DNA of 64,000 nt from Sporofaciens musculi (GCF_009830285.1 NZ_WUQX01000001.1:3596501-3660500); one strand, 5' to 3'. Positions 32,817 to 42,045 are shown, counted from the stretch's first letter. Made by a program: numbers and translations. The notes: generated by a model not told the origin, from the sequence alone.

Positions 32817-33932
32817 ATGAGTAAAGCATTAGGAATCGTTAATTTTTCCGGAAATCATATCTGGGTGAAGGGAATGGAAGAATACCGTCCAATTGGAGCC
32901 TTCTCTTTCCTGGGCAGATACCGTGTAATTGACTTCCCTATTTCAAATATGAGCAACAGCGGCATTGACCGCATCCAGGTATATATTAGAAGAAAGCCTC
33001 GCTCACTGGTAGAGCATCTTGGTACTGGACGTCATTACAACATTAACTCCAAGCGCGGACGGCTGCACATCCTCTTCTCAGAGTCCAAGGGTGACAATGA
33101 CCTCTACAACACGGACATTGCTGCATTTTCTGCAAATGTAGAATGCATCGAGCGTTCTCATCAGCCTTATGTTGTAATTGCACCCAGCTATATGGTTTAC
33201 TCCGCAGATTTCAAAACCCTGCTTGCGAACCATATCGAATCAGAGGCAGATATTACGCTTCTGTACCACAGTGTAGACAATGCAAGGGAGTCCTTCCTGA
33301 ACTGTAACGCTTTGAACCTGAACCGCCAGAAGGGTGTCTTGTCATTAGAGCCCAACCGAGGCAATGCCAAGAATAGGAACATTTTCATGGATACATATAT
33401 CATGAAGAAGGATTTATTCCTTGACCTGATTAAGAAGGCGAAATCCTTATCCTCCATGTACACACTGGCAGATATCGTCAACAATGCCTGTGAGGAGTTG
33501 GATGTACGGGGTATCTCCCACAGAGGATATTTTGCATCCATCACGGATCTTAACAGCTTCTACAATGCCAATATTGAGCTGATTGATACTAAGAGGGCAA
33601 CAGGTCTGTTCGACGACGAATGGCCGGTATACACCAGGACCAATGATTCCTGCCCAACACAGTACTTTGATACCGCAGACGTCAAGAGTTCCGTGGTATC
33701 CAACGGCTGTCTGATTGAAGGAACCGTCGAGAATTCCGTAATCGGACGCGGCTGTATCATCAAGAAAGGCGCAGTAGTGAAGAACAGCGTCGTGTTACCG
33801 GGCGCCCTTGTGGGGAATGACGTTATGATTGACTGTCAGGTGGTTGACAAGCACGCGAAGATTATCCACGCTAAAGAGATTATCGCTGATCCTGCGACTC
33901 CAGGATACATCAGACGTGAAGATACATTGTAA
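32817..33932 (+). CDS. glgD: Glucose-1-phosphate adenylyltransferase subunit GlgD
   Basis: Paralogue of GlgC that lacks the GGxGxR nucleotide-binding loop: the N-terminus reads LGIVNFSGNHIWVKGMEEYR and the GDHIYKM motif is replaced (IAPSYMVYSADFK). In Clostridia and Bacilli GlgD is a regulatory or stabilising partner of GlgC. 371 aa, beta-helix C-terminus present. Its RBS (AAAGGGGGTAG) lies within the last codons of glgC. Confidence 0.95.
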   Translation: MSKALGIVNFSGNHIWVKGMEEYRPIGAFSFLGRYRVIDFPISNMSNSGIDRIQVYIRRKPRSLVEHLGTGRHYNINSKRGRLHILFSESKGDNDLYNTDIAAFSANVECIERSHQPYVVIAPSYMVYSADFKTLLANHIESEADITLLYHSVDNARESFLNCNALNLNRQKGVLSLEPNRGNAKNRNIFMDTYIMKKDLFLDLIKKAKSLSSMYTLADIVNNACEELDVRGISHRGYFASITDLNSFYNANIELIDTKRATGLFDDEWPVYTRTNDSCPTQYFDTADVKSSVVSNGCLIEGTVENSVIGRGCIIKKGAVVKNSVVLPGALVGNDVMIDCQVVDKHAKIIHAKEIIADPATPGYIRREDTL

Positions 33933-33940
33933 ATGAGAAT

Positions 33941-33978
33941 AAAAGGCTGCCGCATATCAACTCACGCGGCAGCCTTTT
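33941..33978. terminator. Terminator after glgD
   Basis: AAAAGGCTGCCGC pairs perfectly with GCGGCAGCCTTTT around a 12-nt loop. A runs on one side and T runs on the other make it bidirectional, serving glgD and the convergent ROK gene. Confidence 0.9.
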
Positions 33979-34023
33979 AGAAAAGTATGCCCAAGGGCAC
34001 ACTGTAACACATGCTTCTTTTCT

Positions 34024-35157
34024 CTATATCTGATCAATCACCTTCTGTACAAACGGCAGCGCAGCCCCCATTGCCGACGCCTCACCCTTTACCTTACAGA
34101 TTTTCAGATAATCACTCTCCTTCTCAAAAGGATTCTTCTCAATCACACGCTTTTTTAATTCCTCAAGATAGGGCTCAAGATAGGCGCCCACATATCCCCC
34201 CAATATAATCTTACAATCAAACAGCATCCGTATATTATTAATGCCAAGGGCAAGATATCTTAAATAATTCTCCCATATATCCATACATTCCTGATCTCCC
34301 CTGTTCAAGCTCTCAAAAAAAGCGCCTAAATCACCGTCCGTATGCTCTGACAGGACGGTGGCGTTACAATACACATCCAGACATCCCTTCTGCCCACAAA
34401 AACAAGGCTCACCCTCCGGCTCAAGGGTCATATGTCCAATCTCTCCGCTTTTGGCCCTCTCCCCCCTGTATACCTGCCCATTGATTAAAATCGCGCCGCC
34501 TACACTGTTATTCAGGCTGACGTAAAAAGAATCCGGTATCACATTCCCAATATGAGCCTCCGCGTACCCCGCCGCATCAGCGTCATTGTAAAGCTCAGCC
34601 TCATATGGAATAAAGCCTGCCAATTCCTTACAGGTCATACCAGTAAAATTCAGGCTCTTTCCGTAGAAGATCTTATCTCCCTCTAAGGTAATCAACCCCG
34701 GCACCGCGATTCCCACTCCTGCAACCTGTTCCTCCTTAAGCTTTAAACATTCCACAGTCTCATCCACTAATTCTGACAAATACTTAGAATATTGGCTGCT
34801 ACGCTCAAAAAGACGTCGAACTTTTTTCCTGTATATAGCCTCGCCGTTTAGATTGACACATACAATGATTATGTGGTTTTTCGTGATATCAATGCCAATA
34901 GCAACCCTTACATCTTCGCAAATCGAATACACGGTGGCACGTCTGCCAACCGTCTTCCCCACCAAGCCGGATTCCCTTATATAACCGTCCTCCATAAGCT
35001 CTGATAAATTCTGATTCACGGTAGGAAGGCTTAACTGAAGGGTATACGCCAATTCCTTTCTGGACACGTTCCCCTTTTCCCGTATCAAATTATATATTCT
35101 TGCTCTGTTCACTCTTTTTGTATCAAACAAATTCTGTCCGCTATGATCCATACCCAT
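34024..35157 (-). CDS. ROK-family transcriptional repressor (NagC/XylR type), 377 aa
   Basis: The N-terminal winged helix (NRARIYNLIREKGNVSRKEL, LPTVNQNLSELMEDGYIRES) is fused to an ASKHA sugar-binding domain (IGIDITKNHIII, VGIAVPGLITLEG). The ROK zinc motif GHMTLEPEGEPCFCGQKGC is complete. No strong RBS is seen at the ATG (35157). It is divergent from nothing on its right but lies just downstream of the sugar importer operon, reading the same way. TTTTGTAAAA-type dyads upstream of itself and of the operon are candidate operators. Confidence 0.88.
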   Translation of the reverse strand: MGMDHSGQNLFDTKRVNRARIYNLIREKGNVSRKELAYTLQLSLPTVNQNLSELMEDGYIRESGLVGKTVGRRATVYSICEDVRVAIGIDITKNHIIIVCVNLNGEAIYRKKVRRLFERSSQYSKYLSELVDETVECLKLKEEQVAGVGIAVPGLITLEGDKIFYGKSLNFTGMTCKELAGFIPYEAELYNDADAAGYAEAHIGNVIPDSFYVSLNNSVGGAILINGQVYRGERAKSGEIGHMTLEPEGEPCFCGQKGCLDVYCNATVLSEHTDGDLGAFFESLNRGDQECMDIWENYLRYLALGINNIRMLFDCKIILGGYVGAYLEPYLEELKKRVIEKNPFEKESDYLKICKVKGEASAMGAALPFVQKVIDQI

Positions 35158-35192
35158 CGAGCCTGTCAGGTCTCTTTCTCCTTATATCTTTT

Positions 35193-35209
35193 ATATATTT
35201 TACAAAATC
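35193..35209. promoter_or_regulatory. Candidate ROK operator upstream of the repressor gene
   Basis: ATATATTTTACAAAATC is a near-palindrome whose core ATTTTACAAAAT is the reverse complement of the ATTTTGTAAAAT repeated at 39828-39854 before the importer operon. It lies 36 bp upstream of the repressor start codon. Confidence 0.5.
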
Positions 35210-35252
35210 ACTTTCTATAATAGCATCATACCTTTTTCTTAACATACTGTCA

Positions 35253-35291
35253 ACAAAAAACAGACCAGATTCCACATAGAATCCGGCCTGT
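35253..35291 (-). terminator. Terminator of the ROK-linked importer operon
   Basis: On the minus strand ACAGGCCGGATTC pairs with GAATCTGGTCTGT (G-U allowed) around a 6-nt loop, followed by T6. It begins 18 bp after the permease stop codon and separates the operon from the repressor gene. Confidence 0.9.
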
Positions 35292-35308
35292 GTTATAATT
35301 GGCTTAAA

Positions 35309-36271
35309 CTAACCCTTTTTGCTGATTAAGTTAAGATTACTCATTGCCACAGCAAACAAAAATACGACTCCCTTGATAATCCATTGCCAGTATTCCAGTA
35401 CGCCGCACATAACCAGTCCGTTTGAAAGTATACCGATAATGAACGAGCCAATCATTACATTCATCACGAACCCTTTGCCTCCCTGAAGGATGACGCCTCC
35501 AAGAACTGTGGCTGTCAGTACGTCCATGGCAAAATCTGAGCCAATGGAGGGCTGCCCTGTTCCCAGCCTCGCCATCATAAGGATTCCCGCGATTCCCGCC
35601 GTCACCGCCGACATCACAAATGTGCTGATTACATACTTATTGGTCTTAATCCCCGACAGCCTGGCTGCCTCTTTATTGCCTCCTACCGCATAGATACGCC
35701 TGCCTATATAGGTCTTATTCAGTACAATATATCCGCAGATAAACGCGATCACCATAATTATCAAAGGAAATGGAATAATTCCTAATATAAAGCCCTGGCC
35801 AAGAAATTTATAACTATCCGTCAATCCACTGATTGAGCTTCCCCCTGTCATCAGGTAGGTAAACCCTTTTATAATGATTTGCATAGCTAGGGTACAGATT
35901 AATGAAGGAATCTTGAATACGGTTGTCAGCGTTCCGGAGACCAGGCCAAAGACTGCGGATACCCCAATAATAATCACAAATACCACCGCCAAAGGCATAT
36001 GATATCTAACAACCAGCTCTGCGCTCAGACAGCCGGTAAAGGCAAGGATTGAGCCTACAGAGATATCAATCTCCCCCATGAGCAATACCATAGTCATTCC
36101 AACCGCGGCAATTCCAGTAAACGACACCTGACGCCCTACCAGGAACAGATTATCAATGGTCAAAAAATTAGCGCTCGCCAATGAAAAAATAATGAATTCT
36201 ATCACCAGTATAAATATAATGCCAAACTTTTCGTAAAATTCTATAAAACTAAATGACTTCTCTTTCTTCAT
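35309..36271 (-). CDS. Sugar ABC transporter permease (RbsC-like), 320 aa
   Basis: Eight to ten hydrophobic helices of the CUT2/BPD_transp_2 family. Conserved GMTMVLLMGEIDISVGSILA near the N-terminus, GIKTNKYVISTFVMSAVTAG and GSDFAMDVLTATVLGGVILQ. It forms the channel with the dual-domain ATPase encoded 17 bp upstream. Last gene of the operon, followed by a strong terminator. Confidence 0.92.
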   Translation of the reverse strand: MKKEKSFSFIEFYEKFGIIFILVIEFIIFSLASANFLTIDNLFLVGRQVSFTGIAAVGMTMVLLMGEIDISVGSILAFTGCLSAELVVRYHMPLAVVFVIIIGVSAVFGLVSGTLTTVFKIPSLICTLAMQIIIKGFTYLMTGGSSISGLTDSYKFLGQGFILGIIPFPLIIMVIAFICGYIVLNKTYIGRRIYAVGGNKEAARLSGIKTNKYVISTFVMSAVTAGIAGILMMARLGTGQPSIGSDFAMDVLTATVLGGVILQGGKGFVMNVMIGSFIIGILSNGLVMCGVLEYWQWIIKGVVFLFAVAMSNLNLISKKG

Positions 36272-36288
36272 ATATTTTCTCCTTTACA

Positions 36289-37785
36289 TCACATACCGGA
36301 GGCTTTGCGCAATACAAGTTCCTGAGTCGCATCTTTATATCCAAGCTCTCCCGTCATTCTTCCTTCATACATTACCAGAATGCGGTCGCTTAAGTTCAGT
36401 ATCTCCGACATCTCCGAAGAAATCAGAATCACGCTTTTTCCTTCTTTTTTTAACCGAAACAAAAAGTCGTAAATCTCTTTTTTCGCACCAACGTCAATTC
36501 CTCTGGTGGGCTCGTCAAAAATCAAAATGTCACACTTTGTAGCCAGCCATTTTGCCAGCACTACCTTCTGCTGATTTCCTCCTGACAGGCTTTCCACCGG
36601 CTGCTTTACAGACTGAAGCTTAATATTGAGCATGTTAATCTCTTTGTCAAGCAGCGCCTTTTCTTTCTTATTGTTTACCAGAAGCCGACCGGCAAGCTCT
36701 TGAATCACCACCAAAGAAATATTGTCAGAAACCGACTGCCAAAGCATAACCCCCTGCCTTTTTCTATCCTCTGGTATCAATCCGATTCCATGCCTGATTG
36801 CCTGAAGGGGGGACTTCACCTTAACCTTTTTACCTTTTATATATATCTCTCCCTCAGTGATGGTATCTGCGCCAAAGATTGCCCTGGCTGTCTCTGTTCT
36901 TCCTGCCCCCACTAATCCGGCAATTCCAAGTATCTCACCCTGCTTAAGTTCAAAGCTTACGTTTTTAAGCTTGCCGTTTGTTAAGCCTTCTACTTTTAAA
37001 ACTGTCTTTGTACCGTCACACTCCGCCTCCAAAAGCCTCTTAGGAAACTCTTGGGATAATTCCCGCCCAATCATTAATCTGATTAATTCTTCCTTGGTCG
37101 TCCCTTTGGTGTCCAAAGACGCGATGTAATTTCCGTCCCTTAAAACAGTAATTCTGTCACAGATTTGAAAAATTTCTTCAAGACGGTGGGAAATATAAAT
37201 CATGGAGATTCCTCTGTCCTTTAGCTTGCCCAATACCCGAAAAAGGAGCTCAATCTCTTTCGTCGTAAGCGGAGCGGTAGGCTCGTCTAAAATCAGCAGC
37301 CTGCTGTCCTCCAAAAGGGCTTTTGCAATCTCAACCAACTGGCAGTAAGCCACCGAAATATCCTTGATTTTTTCTGTACAATCAATGTCAACTCCCATCT
37401 CGCGAAAGATATTCCTGCTCATCTCCATCATCTTGTTCTTATCCGTAAAGATTCCTTTTCTAATCTCTTTTCCCACAAAAAGATTCTCGTAAACCGTCAT
37501 CTCTGATATCAGGTTAAATTCCTGATATACCATCGTCACCCCTTCCTCCTTGGCTTTCTTTGGGGTAAGTCTGTTATAGGCGGTTCCCCGAATTACGATG
37601 GTCCCCTCCGTCGGCTCCACGGCGCCTGCAATCATCTTGCAAAGCGTTGATTTTCCGGCGCCGTTTTCTCCGATTAGGGCATGGATTTCCCCTTTTTTGA
37701 TTTCCATGCTGACTCTGTTTAAGACAATGGTTCCGGAATAACTTTTTGTCAGATTTTCTATACCCAGCATAGATTCCTTATCCAT
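36289..37785 (-). CDS. Sugar ABC transporter ATP-binding protein with two ATPase domains (RbsA-like), 498 aa
   Basis: The first ATPase has a good Walker A (GENGAGKSTLCKM), a signature region lacking the usual LSGGQ (ISVAYCQLVEIAKALL) and Walker B (LLILDEPTAPL). The second has GLVGAGRTETARAIFG, LSGGNQQKVVLAKWL and ILIFDEPTRGIDVG. This asymmetry is normal for RbsA/MglA proteins. The start at 37785 has AAGGA at good spacing; an upstream TTG is less likely. Confidence 0.93.
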   Translation of the reverse strand: MDKESMLGIENLTKSYSGTIVLNRVSMEIKKGEIHALIGENGAGKSTLCKMIAGAVEPTEGTIVIRGTAYNRLTPKKAKEEGVTMVYQEFNLISEMTVYENLFVGKEIRKGIFTDKNKMMEMSRNIFREMGVDIDCTEKIKDISVAYCQLVEIAKALLEDSRLLILDEPTAPLTTKEIELLFRVLGKLKDRGISMIYISHRLEEIFQICDRITVLRDGNYIASLDTKGTTKEELIRLMIGRELSQEFPKRLLEAECDGTKTVLKVEGLTNGKLKNVSFELKQGEILGIAGLVGAGRTETARAIFGADTITEGEIYIKGKKVKVKSPLQAIRHGIGLIPEDRKRQGVMLWQSVSDNISLVVIQELAGRLLVNNKKEKALLDKEINMLNIKLQSVKQPVESLSGGNQQKVVLAKWLATKCDILIFDEPTRGIDVGAKKEIYDFLFRLKKEGKSVILISSEMSEILNLSDRILVMYEGRMTGELGYKDATQELVLRKASGM

Positions 37786-37803
37786 AGCAGCTTCCTTTCC
37801 CAA

Positions 37804-38853
37804 TTACTCTTTTACATACTCCGCAATCTCTGGTGATAATTCATACTTCGGTTCTCTTGACCTGTATTCTTTTACATTGTCAACAGTAATAGCTGTGGTT
37901 TCAATAGGAAACGGATCGTCATATTCCATACCCAGAACAATCTTCACCATATTTTCTACCCAATAAAACCCAATTTCAGAGACAAATTTATCATTTCCCA
38001 CAGTACAGCGGTATACACTGTCACTCTCAACATAATCCAACACCGTATCCGTACCGTCGCAGGAGCCTAAAAACATGTTTGTTGTGTCTAGTCCTGACTG
38101 TTTGATTGCCTCATAGGCCCCGATTCCAAGCTCATCATTATATACCAATACAACATCCGTGTCCGGATTCGCCTGCAGTGCAGATTCTACAGAGTCAATG
38201 GCATCCGACGCGCTTGTAGCCTCCACGGTATTCCAGGTAAGGTTATCTTCTCCGCAGGTATCGTTAATCTTTTCCGTCCATCCCTTACAGCGCTCAACCG
38301 CGCTTTCCTCCAAAGATGTGGTTACACTTAAAATTTTCGCCTTTCCATCAAGCTTGTCCTTAATCCAAGCAGACGCTGTCTCCCCCAGCTTCTCGCCCCA
38401 CTCGTACTCATTATATCCAAAATACGTGGTGGCGCCCACGGTGGTATCATATGGATAGATGCCCACCGGAATATCTTTATCCATGGCATGTTTTAACGTG
38501 TCCTTCATCGTTTCAACGGAAATGCACTGACACAAGATACCGTCTACATTCTGGGAAATATAATTCTCTACGTTGGTAACCTGTTTGTCCGGCTCCATAT
38601 TGCCCCCGTCAGTGATGATAATATTTACTCCTGTCTGCTCCTTAAACTCCTTATAACCCACAACCAGGTTTGCCATAAATTCATGCTGCAAAGACATTAC
38701 GCTTGCACCAATATTAATCTCCGACAAATCTTCCTTTTTTGTCTTTTCTTCTTTTTTATCATCTTTTTGCACCGTCGAATCCATGCTGCAGCCCGCTGCA
38801 AGGCTAAGACACAGTAACATTGCGATTGCTGAACTTATCATTTTCTTTTTCAT
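37804..38853 (-). CDS. Sugar-binding lipoprotein (RbsB-like), 349 aa
   Basis: Lipobox LAAGC (Cys22) followed by a charged linker and a family-2 periplasmic binding fold (INIGASVMSLQHEFMANLVV, VDGILCQCISVETMKDTLKH, DTDVVLVYNDELGIGAYEAI). It would deliver a pentose, hexose or polyol to the RbsAC-type transporter. The ligand is not evident; the lactonase-like partner hints at a sugar lactone or similar ester-ring compound. It lies 11 bp after the metallo-hydrolase gene. Confidence 0.92.
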   Translation of the reverse strand: MKKKMISSAIAMLLCLSLAAGCSMDSTVQKDDKKEEKTKKEDLSEINIGASVMSLQHEFMANLVVGYKEFKEQTGVNIIITDGGNMEPDKQVTNVENYISQNVDGILCQCISVETMKDTLKHAMDKDIPVGIYPYDTTVGATTYFGYNEYEWGEKLGETASAWIKDKLDGKAKILSVTTSLEESAVERCKGWTEKINDTCGEDNLTWNTVEATSASDAIDSVESALQANPDTDVVLVYNDELGIGAYEAIKQSGLDTTNMFLGSCDGTDTVLDYVESDSVYRCTVGNDKFVSEIGFYWVENMVKIVLGMEYDDPFPIETTAITVDNVKEYRSREPKYELSPEIAEYVKE

Positions 38854-38864
38854 AGCTTTTCCTC

Positions 38865-39689
38865 CTAATCGTAATATCCTTCTGTTGATTTCTTCAATGC
38901 TTTAAATTGCTCCATATCATGTCCAAAAAGAATCTTTGATTCTGTTTCGCGGGCATACTCTACAATCTTCTTCGCGGTGCGCTTATATCCCAGAGAATCA
39001 TATAAGATGCCCGGCACCTTAATCTCCGGCTCAATATTCTCTCTGCAATAGAGCGCGTCCGCAGCCACCAGCAGATTCCCCGTATTTTTTAGCTCTACTT
39101 TCATTCCAAGCATCCCGAAGGAATGTCCTGACCCCCAGTTCAGGATTGTTACCCCTGGTATCAATTCATATTCCGCTACCTCATCCCCCAACGTCTTCCA
39201 GTTCAAGCCTGCATCTATAAACCTTCTGATATCAGAAGGTACATGCACATCCAAATCCCGATTGGTTGCATAACCTTTTAATGTCTGAACCAGTTCATTT
39301 TCATTGACAAAAATCTGGGAATCCGTAAAATGATATAAATTGCCGGCATGGTCTACATGTAAATGTGAAATAATCACATAGTCTATATCCTTTGCCTCTA
39401 ATCCCAACTGCCCTAAGCGATTCAGCAAATACTGTTCTTCTGTGACAAAGTATGGGCTCTGCTCTGGAATAAACTCTGGCCAGTTTTTCTTCCAATCTAC
39501 ATCGCATCCCGTATCAAACAGAATATTTCCATATTCACTGGTGATTAAGTATGCTTGAATGGGAATGTCAATCCATTCATTCACAGGATTTCTGTCTGAT
39601 GCTGTCGCCGCATTGGCTCCTGCGATAAAATAAGATTTATCCAGCGTCTCCCACCCATTATCCAGTATGTAAAATTTCATTGTGTCCAT
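38865..39689 (-). CDS. Metallo-beta-lactamase-fold lactonase-like hydrolase (AHL lactonase family), 274 aa
   Basis: The dinuclear-metal motif HLHVDHAG is intact (~110-117). A downstream GSGHSFGM matches the second histidine, followed by AADALYC for the bridging Asp and a C-terminal GHD. This combination is the N-acyl homoserine lactonase-like branch of the fold. It is the first gene of an operon with a CUT2 sugar importer and a ROK repressor, so a sugar lactone or another small lactone entering the cell is a more natural substrate than a signal molecule; that is inference. The ATG at 39689 has AAGGA very close; an ATG three codons later is an alternative start. Confidence 0.82.
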   Translation of the reverse strand: MDTMKFYILDNGWETLDKSYFIAGANAATASDRNPVNEWIDIPIQAYLITSEYGNILFDTGCDVDWKKNWPEFIPEQSPYFVTEEQYLLNRLGQLGLEAKDIDYVIISHLHVDHAGNLYHFTDSQIFVNENELVQTLKGYATNRDLDVHVPSDIRRFIDAGLNWKTLGDEVAEYELIPGVTILNWGSGHSFGMLGMKVELKNTGNLLVAADALYCRENIEPEIKVPGILYDSLGYKRTAKKIVEYARETESKILFGHDMEQFKALKKSTEGYYD

Positions 39690-39827
39690 ATTCCTTCTAT
39701 CCTCTCCTCTCTACAGCTCATTTTAAAAAGCTCATAAATTTATCTCATATTTCCCCCCTTTCGCTCTTAATCTTCTGACTTTCTTATCTTATTTCTGATT
39801 ATATATTTACAATATATTTTTGTCAAT

Positions 39828-39854
39828 ATATTTTGTAAAATTATTTTGTAAAAT
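39828..39854. promoter_or_regulatory. Tandem ROK operator candidates before the lactonase-importer operon
   Basis: ATATTTTGTAAAAT at 39828-39841 overlaps ATTATTTTGTAAAATT at 39839-39854, so TTTTGTAAAATTA occurs twice in tandem. The same dyad in the opposite sense occurs before the ROK gene at 35193-35209. The start codon of the operon is at 39689, and an AT-rich promoter region lies between. Confidence 0.55.
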
Positions 39855-39874
39855 TAATATTTTAATTAAAGAGG

Positions 39875-39909
39875 GCTGCCGCAAATTTCTCACCAGCGCG
39901 GTAGCCCCT
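39875..39909. terminator. Hairpin of the GGCTGCCGC type
   Basis: GGGCTGCCGC pairs with GCGGTAGCCC (one wobble) around a ~14-nt loop. It is a relative of the glgD terminator and the 30669 hairpin. It lies between the ptsI terminator and the divergent operon promoter, where no obvious transcript needs a second terminator. Confidence 0.5.
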
Positions 39910-39930
39910 TCTATTATAGCCTATATATTT

Positions 39931-39967
39931 GCACAAAAATGGAGGGAATATATTCCATATTCCCTCC
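39931..39967 (-). terminator. Terminator of ptsI
   Basis: On the minus strand GGAGGGAATA-TGGAATA-TATTCCCTCC is a perfect 10-bp stem followed by ATTTTTGTG, 17 bp after the ptsI stop codon. Confidence 0.9.
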
Positions 39968-39984
39968 AAGGTACAATCCTTATA

Positions 39985-41610
39985 CTATTGAATCTCTCTT
40001 ATCTTCTTGCGAAGGGCAAGCACCTGGTTAGGCGCTACCGAAAGCTCGTCGATTCCAATCTGTATCAAATACTCGGTCATCTCCAAATCCGCCGCCATAT
40101 CGCCGCATATGCTGATATGCTTCTCTTCAAGATGTACATTATTCGTGATAATCCGAATCATCTTAAGGAGAGCTGAATGGTGGGGATTAAAATACCGTTC
40201 AAGCCTCTCGTTCTGCCGGTCCATTCCAAGGGTCAACTGCAGCAGATCATTGGTGCCGATGCTGAAAAAATCAACCTCTCTGGCAAGCTCGCCGCTAATC
40301 ATAACCGCTGCCGGCGTCTCAATCATAACTCCTACCGGTATATCCGAATCAAAGGCAGTCTTCTCCTTCTTCAATTCCTTCTTTGCCTTCTCAAGCATCA
40401 GCTTCGCCAGCTTCACTTCCTCAATGGACGTAATCATAGGAAACATTATGGAAAGATTCCCGAAAGCAGAGGCCCGCAGTATCGCACGAAGCTGTGTCTT
40501 GAACACCTCCTCCTTGTCAAGAGACACACGAATCCCCCGATAACCGATGGCTGGATTAGGGTCCATCCCCAAGTCCAGACACTCTGCCATCTTATCTCCT
40601 CCTAAGTCTGCGGTACGAATAACCACCTTCTTAATCCCCATAGACTCAGCAGCCAGCTTGTACACCTGAAACTGATACTCCTCTGTGGGCGGCTTAGAAC
40701 CGCTCTCCATATAGAGAAACTCACTCCGAAACAGACCAATCCCTCCTGCGTCACAACGCAGCACGTTCTCGATATCCTCCCGTGTCCCAATATTCGCACA
40801 GACATCAATCTTCTGACCGCTCTGGGTAATATTCTCCTTCCCCTTAAGACGCTCAAGATTCTGGGCCTGGGTATGGTTGGCATCCTGCTTCTGGCGCATC
40901 TTCGTAATCGTCGTGTAGTCTGGTTCAATATAAACCTTTCCCTCAAATCCGTCTACGATAATTGTCTTCCCCTCGTAGTCCTTCTTCAAAGCCTCTCCCA
41001 GCCCGATTACTGACGGTATGCCCTTTGTTCGGGCAAGCACCGCTGTGTGGGAGTTGATGGTTCCGTACCTGGTGACAAAACCCAGAACCTTCGTCTTGTC
41101 AAGCTGAACCGCTTCACTTGGATATAGCTCTCCTGCCGCCAGCACAAAAGGCTCATCCATCAGCATCTTATCTTTCCATCCTCTGGCAAGGGTATGCAAA
41201 AGTCGGTTTGTCACATCCTTGACATCCGCATCATGCCCCTGTATATAACCCTTATCATTCTCAACCGCCGTCGCCATAAGGTACTCCGCCGCATTCTGAA
41301 TGGCGTACTCTGCATTCAGCTTCTGCTCAACAATGATGCCTGTCACCTTGTCAACCAGATCCTGATCCTCCAGTACCATCTCCTGCATCTCGAAGATTGC
41401 AGCGTTCGCCTCTCCCACCTCTTTTGACGCCGTCTCATATAACTCTTTCAATTCCTGCAGCGCCTTTTGACGTGCCTTCTGGAAACGCTGCACTTCCTTC
41501 TCAACATCTTTTACATAGATTCTCCGGATCTCCTTAGAATCTCGTTTATAAAAGGAAAGTTTGCCCATGGCGATTCCTTCCGATACCTTTTTCCCCGTCA
41601 ATGTGATCAT
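39985..41610 (-). CDS. ptsI: PTS enzyme I (phosphoenolpyruvate-protein phosphotransferase), 541 aa
   Basis: Transfers phosphate from PEP to HPr to drive PTS sugar uptake. The phospho-histidine is in YGTINSHTAVLARTKGIPSV (~176-195). The PEP-binding domain has GIGLFRSEFLYM, FMPMITSIEEV-like FPMITSIEEV, GVMIETPAAV, FSIGTNDLLQLTLGMDRQNE and the active-site cysteine in ICGDMAAD. The start at 41610 follows GAGGACAAGAGC; an in-frame ATG 10 codons upstream has no site. ptsH is not adjacent. Confidence 0.95.
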   Translation of the reverse strand: MITLTGKKVSEGIAMGKLSFYKRDSKEIRRIYVKDVEKEVQRFQKARQKALQELKELYETASKEVGEANAAIFEMQEMVLEDQDLVDKVTGIIVEQKLNAEYAIQNAAEYLMATAVENDKGYIQGHDADVKDVTNRLLHTLARGWKDKMLMDEPFVLAAGELYPSEAVQLDKTKVLGFVTRYGTINSHTAVLARTKGIPSVIGLGEALKKDYEGKTIIVDGFEGKVYIEPDYTTITKMRQKQDANHTQAQNLERLKGKENITQSGQKIDVCANIGTREDIENVLRCDAGGIGLFRSEFLYMESGSKPPTEEYQFQVYKLAAESMGIKKVVIRTADLGGDKMAECLDLGMDPNPAIGYRGIRVSLDKEEVFKTQLRAILRASAFGNLSIMFPMITSIEEVKLAKLMLEKAKKELKKEKTAFDSDIPVGVMIETPAAVMISGELAREVDFFSIGTNDLLQLTLGMDRQNERLERYFNPHHSALLKMIRIITNNVHLEEKHISICGDMAADLEMTEYLIQIGIDELSVAPNQVLALRKKIREIQ

Positions 41611-41745
41611 GCTCTTGTCCTCTGTTATCTCATTAATCATCCGATACCCTATACTTTACACTTTTACGGCCATTTCGTCAAGTAAAATGATGCCTCCACA
41701 CCTACGGTTTTATAGTAAAAAATATAAAAAATGTTACCAAATCTC

Positions 41746-41774
41746 TTGACGCTTTTATAAATATATGCTAGTCT
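41746..41774 (+). promoter_or_regulatory. Cold-shock gene promoter
   Basis: TTGACG, 17 bp, TAGTCT at 41769-41774, leaving a 5' untranslated region of about 67 nt before the ATG. Long leaders are usual for cold-shock genes. Confidence 0.6.
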
Positions 41775-41847
41775 ATTAGACAGTTATCTATAGATTTATT
41801 TTATAGATGCGGAGTTTCTAAATAACTTTAAGCTTGGAGGTATTGTC

Positions 41848-42045
41848 ATGAAAGGTACAGTGAAATGGTTCAACAACCAAAAGGGTTACGGTTTCATTTC
41901 TGATGAAACCGGCAATGATGTGTTCGTGCACTATTCAGGGCTGAACATGGAAGGTTTCAAGTCTTTAGACGAGGGACAGAATGTTGAGTACGATGTAACA
42001 GAGGGCTCCAAAGGTCCTCAGGCTGTCAATGTAACAAAGATCTAA
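41848..42045 (+). CDS. Cold-shock domain protein, 65 aa
   Basis: A single [23 protein letters not shown] carries RNP1 (KGYGFIS) and DVFVHYSGL carries RNP2. Typical full length for CspA/CspB-type RNA chaperones, which melt structure in mRNA. RBS is TTGGAGG; own promoter and terminator make it monocistronic. Confidence 0.95.
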   Translation: MKGTVKWFNNQKGYGFISDETGNDVFVHYSGLNMEGFKSLDEGQNVEYDVTEGSKGPQAVNVTKI

